Assembly (NCBI GenBank): GCA_944349895.1
Contig: CALVNQ010000006.1
Location: 1 to 45,700 of the forward strand
DNA from: an uncultured Clostridia bacterium
GTDB lineage: Bacteria; Bacillota; Clostridia; Christensenellales; UBA1242
Direction: 5' to 3'
DNA: 45,700 bases
Positions 27,954 to 33,699 of the stretch are shown in pieces. The first letter of the stretch is position 1. Every line of letters starts with the position of its first letter. The position numbers were made by a program, and so were the translations under genes. Under the pieces are notes generated by a model. The model saw only the letters and a list, made by a program, of their open reading frames with translations, searched no databases and was not told the origin of the DNA.

Positions 27954-29741
27954 ATGTCCGATAACAATTATTTATCAAAGTTAATATTAAATCATTTCAC
28001 ACGTAACACACCTTTGAATGCAAATTATTTAAAAAAAGCATGCGCAACCACTTTTTCCAATACTCAATATAATTTTAGTCCAATTGAAAAATATATAATG
28101 TCTCCATTTATTGCTTTTTCGTTTAAAATGAAAAAGGATAAAGACGAAAGTTATAGCCCCGTTATAGAAGAAAGGACTATTGACAAAGTTTCAAAAGACT
28201 TATACCAATTTCTGACAAAAGGTGTGTTGGGAGGTGTTGCATCAAAAAATTTTGAAAAATCAAAAGAATACTATAAAAAAGGCGAAAAAGAATACGGAGG
28301 CCCTTTTTCTCTCCTTGAAGGATCGGAGAAAAAAGGATTGAAGGAAAGACCTTTTGCAGCTTCAGGGAAAAAATATTTTGAAGTATTAAAAACCTTAAAT
28401 GAGTTTGATGTTTCAAAGGACTCGGGAAAAGATATTTATGATTTCAAATCTAAAATAAAAAAGAGATATTCTTTCGATAGCATTGAAAAAAGCAACGCAG
28501 TTATAAGCTCACTTGTTGACTATTTCGATAAAAGTTATGATAAATCAAAAGCAGATCCATCTTTGAAAAATTCTGTTGTTTTACTTGCGACACTTTTGTC
28601 TTTAAAAGAAATTGACATTGAAAAAAATGGTTCTGAAATGGAAGAGGCAATTAAAGAGGTGGTTCCACATTTATATGGTTCACTTTTAACCATACCTAAT
28701 AAGGAAGTTAGAAAGATTTCTGAGATAACGGATAAGGCAGTTGAATTAGCAGAGCAAAGAATTAAGTCACTAAATGAGAAATTGCCAGATGATAACAAAT
28801 ATGCTTGTCAGATTAAAAATTATTTCCATGACTTATCCATTTCAAATGAACTTGACGCTCAAATCGTTAAATTCAATGATTTGCATGTTTCTTTTAATGA
28901 CAAAGGGTCTAATTATAAATTTTCTTATGTTGATAATGAAGGGAAAGTGTGCTATATTGATGATGCCTCTAAAATATTTGTCAGTCAAGAAAAAAAATTA
29001 CATGAAGTTGTTCGGTCGCTTTACTTATTTGATAAATCTTATGCAAAATTAAAGGGCAAAAACATTGATACCTTTGGTGAGACAGCTGAAATTTTACTTT
29101 TAAACCTGCTGATTATTGATAATACCAAAAGTAAGATTGACGAATCGATAAAGAAAAAACTCCAGGAGATTTTTGCAGTTCCTTTGCTTAAATGTTATCA
29201 AAACATGGGAAAAGATGAAATTAAAACAGCCAATAAAAATGCAATTGAAGGTTTGAAAGAGATCGCAGAATTACGCAAAAGTTTAATAAATGAAGAAGAT
29301 GTAGATAAGCTAACATGTAATTATGGTAAGAAAGAAGTTTTGCTTGAAGACGAGATGAAAAGATTTATTAAATTTTTTATCGAAAAATGCGATATATATC
29401 TTCAATCTAAAGGTTTGCTAAATAAAGAAAGCGTAAGCGAAGAGGACGAAACTAGAAAGGCTTTAGGGCTTGTGGTGGGCCATTTGAATCTTAGTTTCCC
29501 TGATAATAATTATATTTATGGTAAAGATAAATCAAAAGACATATCGACAAAAGAGATACAAGATAATGAAATTGCTAAAGCTGCCTATACAAAATTGTTT
29601 GAAGTTGCTGATGCAACAAAAAAATATCTCGAAAAGAATGGTGGAAACGTTGATGAGAAGGAAATGAAAGATTTTAGGAAAGAAGTTGGGTTAACTAAAA
29701 AAAATGCGAAAAAAATAGTAGAAGGAATAGTAAAAAAATAG
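27954..29741 (+). CDS. Unknown 595-residue helical cytoplasmic protein
   Basis: I do not recognise a family. The protein is rich in Lys, Glu and Asp, looks almost wholly alpha-helical, and has no signal peptide or clear membrane segment. The N-terminus (MSDNNYLSKLILNHFTRNTP, then ANYLKKACATTF) is polar. The C-terminus is strongly basic (KKNAKKIVEGIVKK). No nucleotide-binding or metal motif stands out. There are repeated-looking helical segments around residues 130-270 and 360-460, but I could not align them convincingly. It has its own promoter, a good AAGGAGA ribosome site and a bidirectional terminator, so it is a single-gene unit. It could be a lineage-specific structural or phage-derived protein; the sequence does not decide. 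Confidence 0.8.
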   Translation: MSDNNYLSKLILNHFTRNTPLNANYLKKACATTFSNTQYNFSPIEKYIMSPFIAFSFKMKKDKDESYSPVIEERTIDKVSKDLYQFLTKGVLGGVASKNFEKSKEYYKKGEKEYGGPFSLLEGSEKKGLKERPFAASGKKYFEVLKTLNEFDVSKDSGKDIYDFKSKIKKRYSFDSIEKSNAVISSLVDYFDKSYDKSKADPSLKNSVVLLATLLSLKEIDIEKNGSEMEEAIKEVVPHLYGSLLTIPNKEVRKISEITDKAVELAEQRIKSLNEKLPDDNKYACQIKNYFHDLSISNELDAQIVKFNDLHVSFNDKGSNYKFSYVDNEGKVCYIDDASKIFVSQEKKLHEVVRSLYLFDKSYAKLKGKNIDTFGETAEILLLNLLIIDNTKSKIDESIKKKLQEIFAVPLLKCYQNMGKDEIKTANKNAIEGLKEIAELRKSLINEEDVDKLTCNYGKKEVLLEDEMKRFIKFFIEKCDIYLQSKGLLNKESVSEEDETRKALGLVVGHLNLSFPDNNYIYGKDKSKDISTKEIQDNEIAKAAYTKLFEVADATKKYLEKNGGNVDEKEMKDFRKEVGLTKKNAKKIVEGIVKK

Positions 29742-29752
29742 AGAAAAATAAT

Positions 29753-29775
29753 AAAAAAGCCGAAAGGCTTTTTTT
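29753..29775. terminator. Bidirectional terminator between the 27954 gene and fba
   Basis: AAAAAAGCC (29753-29761) and GGCTTTTTT (29766-29774) form a stem with a GAAA tetraloop, one of the most stable loop types. The fba stop codon abuts it on the other strand. Confidence 0.9.
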
Positions 29776-30695
29776 CATGCTTTATTTGAGGAATTTAATA
29801 GATTCTTCATTTTATTTTTTACTACATTTTTTACAGCAGTTTGAGCTTCTTTTATATAAACTCTAGGGTCAAAATTAGAAGGGTTGTTTTTTAATGATCT
29901 CATTATGGCTTCTGTGTATGCTATCCTTAAATCTGTGTCCATATTTATTTTTACTATATTATATTTTGTTACAGCTATTTTTATTAAATTTTCATCGACG
30001 CCAACGGCATTGTTAATTTTTCCACCTAATTTATTTATATTTTTGACCAGTTCTTGATTAACCGAAGAGGCGCCATGTAAAACTAAAGGGAAATCTTTTA
30101 ATTGTTTCTGAATGTTTGAAAGTATGTCGAATTTTAATTCACTTTTACCTTTGTATTTGTAGGCTCCGTGGCTTGTGCCGATTGCTATTGCTAAAGAGTC
30201 AACATTGGTTTTTTCTACAAAAATTTTGGCTTGTATTGGATCAGTGAAATGATTGTTTTCAACAGAAATTTCATCTTCTATTCCTTTTATTTGACCCAAT
30301 TCAGCTTCAACATAAACTTCTTTTTTGTGAGCATAATTAACCACTTTTTTTGTCACTTCTATGTTTTTATCAAAAGATAAGTCGCTTGCATCAATCATTA
30401 CAGAATCGAAACCTAAGTCTACTGCTTTTTTGCAAATTTCAAAGCTTTTGCCATGGTCTAAATGTAAAAAAATTGGCGCTTTATATTCTTTTTTTGCTTG
30501 ATTTACTATGGGAAAGATATATCCTTCACCCAAAAATTTTAAAGCGCCTTCACTAATTGCAACTATTACAGGGCTTTTTTCTTCTTCAGCTGCTGAACAT
30601 ATTGCTTTTAATGTTTCTAAGTTTGAAAAATTAAAAGCACCGAGAGCAAATCCTTTTTTAATCGCTTTTTTATAAAAATACATTAAATCTTTCAT
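29775..30695 (-). CDS. fba: Class II fructose-bisphosphate aldolase
   Basis: The enzyme splits fructose 1,6-bisphosphate into dihydroxyacetone phosphate and glyceraldehyde 3-phosphate using zinc. The 306-residue form starting MKDLMYFYKKAIKKG is preferred over a longer form that starts nine codons earlier, because the promoter -10 box lies between the two ATGs. Key residues are in place: D80 and zinc ligand H81 (LHLDHGKS), E132 (EAELGQIKG), H176 (GTSHGAYK), H207 (LHGASS), and the phosphate-binding tail motif NMDTDLR. The DTDLR form favours fructose- over tagatose-bisphosphate. It is a monocistronic minus-strand gene ending at a bidirectional terminator. No ribosome site precedes the chosen start. 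Confidence 0.93.
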   Translation of the reverse strand: MKDLMYFYKKAIKKGFALGAFNFSNLETLKAICSAAEEEKSPVIVAISEGALKFLGEGYIFPIVNQAKKEYKAPIFLHLDHGKSFEICKKAVDLGFDSVMIDASDLSFDKNIEVTKKVVNYAHKKEVYVEAELGQIKGIEDEISVENNHFTDPIQAKIFVEKTNVDSLAIAIGTSHGAYKYKGKSELKFDILSNIQKQLKDFPLVLHGASSVNQELVKNINKLGGKINNAVGVDENLIKIAVTKYNIVKINMDTDLRIAYTEAIMRSLKNNPSNFDPRVYIKEAQTAVKNVVKNKMKNLLNSSNKA

Positions 30696-30731
30696 GTGAC
30701 AAATTATATCACATTTTCGCATTTATCAAAA
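30694..30731 (-). promoter_or_regulatory. fba promoter with overlapping palindrome
   Basis: On the minus strand TTTTGA (30726-30731) and TATAAT (30703-30708) are 17 bases apart, with an extended TGA before the -10. The ATG follows seven bases later, so the mRNA should be leaderless. A palindrome ATGTGA-N9-TCACAT (30694-30714) spans the -10 and the start codon and could be an operator. Confidence 0.6.
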
Positions 30732-30757
30732 CATAAATTAAACAAAAGGAGATAATA

Positions 30758-31432
30758 ATGAAAAAAATTTTATTTTTAATAGTCATATGTATTATTCCAA
30801 TGTTAACTTTTTTTGGTTGTGGACAAGTTGATTGCATTTCTTTAATAGAAAAAAATATGTCTGAAAGAAGTGATGTTTATTTTTATTCAGATGGTGATGA
30901 TATGCAAATATCTATTTGTTCTGGCCAAAGGGAGGAGCCTTATGCGTATGATGGCGTAAGCAATCAAAAGCTGGATTTTGCTTTAATAACTGCTGAAATT
31001 AACAGCACCGAACCAGAGATTATCATGATAGAGATTGATGACCAAAATGAAGAGGTATTGTTAGAATATAATTATTTAACTGGTAAGCATATGGCAGATT
31101 TGGAGAGAAAACTGTCTGGAGAAGAATATATAAAAATTTTTTATTTAGATAAAGAAATTTCTATGGTTTGCAAATCAAATGATTTTCAAATTTCTTCTAA
31201 GGAGGCTATAAAATTAGGTTTTAATGCCCTTAACGCTATAATTGAACCACTGTGTGATGGTGATATTTTTAATGGAGAGTGCTATTTAAAAATATTAGAC
31301 AAACTTTCAGGTGATTTTAATGATATTTTCTGGTTATTTTCAGTTTTGGATAAAGACGGAAACATCAACAATGTGATTATTTCAACCAATGAACCATATG
31401 TGTTTGCAGATAATCAAAATAATATGATATAA
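30758..31432 (+). CDS. Small unknown lipoprotein
   Basis: A 224-residue protein with a clear lipoprotein signal: MKKILFLIVICIIPMLTF and then the lipobox FFGC with Cys21. The mature part is acidic and shows alternating strands and helices, with YFYSDGDDMQISICSGQREE near the start. Three or four further cysteines (in VDCISL, SICSG, MVCKS, LCDGD) could form disulfides. I do not recognise a family. AAAAGGAGA fixes the start. The hflX promoter lies within its last codons, and its own promoter is not clear in the gap shared with fba. Confidence 0.85.
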   Translation: MKKILFLIVICIIPMLTFFGCGQVDCISLIEKNMSERSDVYFYSDGDDMQISICSGQREEPYAYDGVSNQKLDFALITAEINSTEPEIIMIEIDDQNEEVLLEYNYLTGKHMADLERKLSGEEYIKIFYLDKEISMVCKSNDFQISSKEAIKLGFNALNAIIEPLCDGDIFNGECYLKILDKLSGDFNDIFWLFSVLDKDGNINNVIISTNEPYVFADNQNNMI

Positions 31433-31433
31433 T
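31404..31433 (+). promoter_or_regulatory. hflX promoter, predicts a leaderless mRNA
   Basis: TTGCAG (31404-31409) and TATAAT (31428-31433) are 18 bases apart. The -10 overlaps the stop codon of the preceding gene, and the hflX ATG begins six bases after it. Confidence 0.65.
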
Positions 31434-31439
31434 GAGCTT

Positions 31440-32540
31440 ATGCAGAAAACATTTTCAACAGCTGAAGAAAAGGAACGAGCTTTATTGGTTGTGGTTTTAA
31501 CCAAAAAAGGCGAAAGTAAAAATAGAAAATGCGATGAAATAACTCGTTTAGCTCTTTCTACCGATTTGGAAGTGGATAAAATTTTTTCACAAACTATAAA
31601 AGAATTTAATAAAGCCACAGTAATTGGAAGTGGAAAAGTTGAAGAAATTAAAGATTATTTACGCAATAATCCTGTTGACTTAATTGTAATAGATTATAAA
31701 TTGACTGGCTCTCAAATTAGAAATCTTTCTACTCTGTTTGGAGTCAGAGTTATAGATAGAGTAGGTTTAATATTAGACATTTTTGCAAAAAATGCAAAAA
31801 CTAATGAAGCTAAACTTCAAGTAAGGCTTGCTCAAAACATTTATAATTTGCCTAAACTTGCCGATTTGAAAGGTTCTAATGGGAGATTTGGTGGAGCAGG
31901 TGTGGGTATGAGAGGACCTGGTGAAAGCAAATTAGAATTAGACCGAAGAAAGTTGGAAAAAGAGATTGATAATTTAAAAAAAGATATACAAAAAATTAAA
32001 GAAAGAAGGGAAATTAACAGGAGAGAAAGAAACAAAAATCAAATTAAGAAAATAGCTTTGGTTGGTTATACTAATGCAGGGAAAAGCAGTTTGCTCAATA
32101 CTCTAACTAAGGAAAATGTTTATACCGAAGATAAGTATTTTGCCACTCTTGACACAACAAGCAGAAAAATTTTTCTTGGTGATCAAATAGCGTTGATTAC
32201 CGATACAGTAGGTTTTATTTCTGACTTGCCACATGAATTAGTTGATGCTTTTGCATCTACTTTGGAGGAGGCAAAAGATGCAGATTTAATTTTGCATATT
32301 GTTGATCCGACAGCGACTTCTTTGACAGATGATAAAGAACTTTATTATCTTGAATCGATGCGAATAACTAACGAGGTTTTGGATAAAATTGGGGCAACAA
32401 AAAATAGATTGGTTGTGTTTAATAAAGTTGATTTATTAGATCACAACTTTATAATTGGCGAAAATCAGATTGGTGTTTCTGCAAAGACAAAAGAAGGTAT
32501 TGATAAATTGAAAGAGGAAATAAAAAAGTTACTAAATTAA
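31440..32540 (+). CDS. hflX: Ribosome-associated GTPase HflX
   Basis: HflX is a GTPase that binds the large ribosomal subunit and splits stalled or inactive ribosomes, notably under heat stress. The 366-residue protein has the N-terminal HflX domain with the glycine-rich signature GRFGGAGVGMRGPGESKLE, then a coiled-coil linker of charged residues (KKDIQKIKERREINRRERNK), then the GTPase domain. GTPase motifs are G1 GYTNAGKSS at residues 209-217, G3 DTVGF at 255-259 and G4 NKVD at 328-331. All are intact. The ATG at 31440 has no ribosome site and sits where transcription should start. A terminator shared with the convergent DUF1858 gene follows. Confidence 0.96.
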   Translation: MQKTFSTAEEKERALLVVVLTKKGESKNRKCDEITRLALSTDLEVDKIFSQTIKEFNKATVIGSGKVEEIKDYLRNNPVDLIVIDYKLTGSQIRNLSTLFGVRVIDRVGLILDIFAKNAKTNEAKLQVRLAQNIYNLPKLADLKGSNGRFGGAGVGMRGPGESKLELDRRKLEKEIDNLKKDIQKIKERREINRRERNKNQIKKIALVGYTNAGKSSLLNTLTKENVYTEDKYFATLDTTSRKIFLGDQIALITDTVGFISDLPHELVDAFASTLEEAKDADLILHIVDPTATSLTDDKELYYLESMRITNEVLDKIGATKNRLVVFNKVDLLDHNFIIGENQIGVSAKTKEGIDKLKEEIKKLLN

Positions 32541-32576
32541 AAAATAAGTTGTAATTACTTTTTATGATTAATGTAT

Positions 32577-32608
32577 AAAAAAGTGGCAAGTTAATTGCCA
32601 CTTTTATT
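32577..32608. terminator. Bidirectional terminator after hflX and the DUF1858 gene
   Basis: AAAAGTGGCAA (32579-32589) and TTGCCACTTTT (32595-32605) form an 11-bp stem with loop GTTAA. The stop codon of the minus-strand gene (32591-32593) is in the loop. Confidence 0.9.
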
Positions 32609-32812
32609 TTCATTTAGTTTTCTAATTAAAAAATCTATGTCGATTTCATGCACTTTCGCAGCCTCTTCAAGTGTTTCCATTTGGCTCATAGGACAATAGA
32701 TGCAATGCATACCAAAACCCATTAATACATCTGCTAAGGATTCATCTATTTCTAAAACTGTTTTTATCGTCATAGATTTAGTTATTTCTTGCGTTTGTTT
32801 GTTCTTTTTCAT
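32591..32812 (-). CDS. DUF1858-type small CxxC protein
   Basis: A 73-residue protein with the DUF1858 pattern: MTIKTVLEIDESLADVLMGF followed by GMHCIYCPMSQMETLEEAA and VHEIDIDFLIRKLN. The two cysteines C37-x-x-C40 are conserved in the family and suggest metal binding or redox chemistry. The fold is related to the N-terminal domain of the iron-sulfur repair protein ScdA. The exact role is unknown. There is no ribosome site: the -10 box ends six bases before the ATG, so translation should start at the mRNA 5' end. It converges with hflX on a shared terminator. Confidence 0.9.
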   Translation of the reverse strand: MKKNKQTQEITKSMTIKTVLEIDESLADVLMGFGMHCIYCPMSQMETLEEAAKVHEIDIDFLIRKLNENKSGN

Positions 32813-32818
32813 ATTTAA

Positions 32819-32847
32819 ATAATAGTTTCATTTACAAATTTTGTCAA
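32819..32847 (-). promoter_or_regulatory. Promoter of the DUF1858 gene, predicts a leaderless mRNA
   Basis: On the minus strand TTGACA (32842-32847) is a perfect -35 box, 17 bases from TATTAT (32819-32824). Six bases separate the -10 from the ATG. Confidence 0.75.
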
Positions 32848-32884
32848 TAAAAAATATAAAAAAGTTTATTTTTTTTGACTTTTT

Positions 32885-32913
32885 TTGTCTTTTTTTTTGA
32901 ATTTCTCATAATT
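32885..32913 (+). promoter_or_regulatory. Promoter of the PRC-barrel-like gene
   Basis: TTGTCT (32885-32890) and CATAAT (32908-32913) are 17 bases apart, in a T-rich tract. The leader would be about 19 bases. Confidence 0.5.
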
Positions 32914-32938
32914 ATTTTTATTTTAAATAAATTGTGGT

Positions 32939-33637
32939 ATGGAAAAATTGTCTGAACTGATTTCAAAAAAAGTTTTTGCACTTGATACTGGTGAATGCGT
33001 AGGCTATGTTATAAATGTTATGCTTGACAAAAATTTTTCGATTGTTGAAAAATTGTTAATTGTTGATGATGAAAGTGAATATGAGTGTGAAGCGTTAACC
33101 AAAAATGTAATTTTTAAAGGCGATGATGTCTTTATTAAATCCTCTAAATTTATTTCTTACGAACACGGGCTTCTTATGGATAGATTATTGGGCAAGTATG
33201 TTTTTACTCAAGAGGCTTCAAGCTGTGGTTTACTAAATGATATTTATTTAGATAATTTTTATATAATTTCTTTTGTAACCAACAAGTGCTCTTTTTCATA
33301 TAAACAAATTAGTTTAATTGGTAGAGATTGTATTATTATTGGGAAAAGAAAAAAGATAAAAAATAAGCAAAATTTTTTCGATGAAAAAAAATCAAATATT
33401 CCTTCTGCCCCTGACCAACTGGTTTCAATTTCTTCGGTTGGAGAAAAAGTTGGACAAGCTGTTCCTTATCGCGCTTCAAGTGATTTTAAATCTTTGATTG
33501 GCAAAATCGCAACTAAGGACATATTTGGATTTAATAATGAATTACTTGTTAAAAAATTTGAAGTTATAACTCAAAAAAAATTAAATGATGTAAAAAAACA
33601 CGGTAAATTATCTATACTATATTATAATTGTAAATAG
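32939..33637 (+). CDS. PRC-barrel-like protein
   Basis: The 232-residue protein starts MEKLSELISKKVFALDTGEC, then VGYVINVMLDKNFSIVEKLLI, the pattern of a PRC-barrel domain (compare YlmC/YmxH proteins). Two later segments repeat it weakly: residues about 80-135 (LLGKYVFTQEASSCGLLNDI) and about 180-215 (LIGKIATKDIFGFNNELLVK). A basic linker (GKRKKIKNKQ) separates them. There is no signal peptide or membrane segment. PRC-barrels bind RNA or proteins in many settings and the target cannot be read here. No canonical ribosome site is seen, only GTGG just before the ATG. It precedes the VirB4-like gene by 62 bases, with a separate promoter between. The assignment is by pattern, and the second and third repeats are uncertain. 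Confidence 0.65.
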   Translation: MEKLSELISKKVFALDTGECVGYVINVMLDKNFSIVEKLLIVDDESEYECEALTKNVIFKGDDVFIKSSKFISYEHGLLMDRLLGKYVFTQEASSCGLLNDIYLDNFYIISFVTNKCSFSYKQISLIGRDCIIIGKRKKIKNKQNFFDEKKSNIPSAPDQLVSISSVGEKVGQAVPYRASSDFKSLIGKIATKDIFGFNNELLVKKFEVITQKKLNDVKKHGKLSILYYNCK

Positions 33638-33647
33638 CTTAAAACGT

Positions 33648-33677
33648 TTGTATTTTTCGCCTTGTTTGTAGTAAAAT
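33648..33677 (+). promoter_or_regulatory. Promoter of the VirB4-like/giant lipoprotein operon
   Basis: TTGTAT (33648-33653) and TAAAAT (33672-33677) are 18 bases apart, followed by an ACAAGGAGA ribosome site at about 33682-33690. Confidence 0.55.
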
Positions 33678-33699
33678 ATTTACAAGGAGATTTTTAGGT

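Noticed and set aside
29775-29777. Possible Mollicute code with TGA as tryptophan
   Set aside because: The aldolase ends normally at TGA right before a terminator, and tryptophans that I checked use TGG, so the standard code fits.
30694-30714. Crp/Fnr or Rex operator at fba
   Set aside because: The half sites TGTGA and TCACA are nine bases apart, not the six expected for those regulators. It is kept only as an unnamed palindrome.
29775-30722. Longer 315-residue form of the aldolase
   Set aside because: Its start lies upstream of the best -10 box, it has no ribosome site, and family members start close to the MKDL position.
33660-33687. CCTTGT/ACAAGG inverted repeat as an RNA hairpin masking the VirB4 ribosome site
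   Set aside because: The predicted transcription start falls after the left arm, so the mRNA would lack half of the stem.
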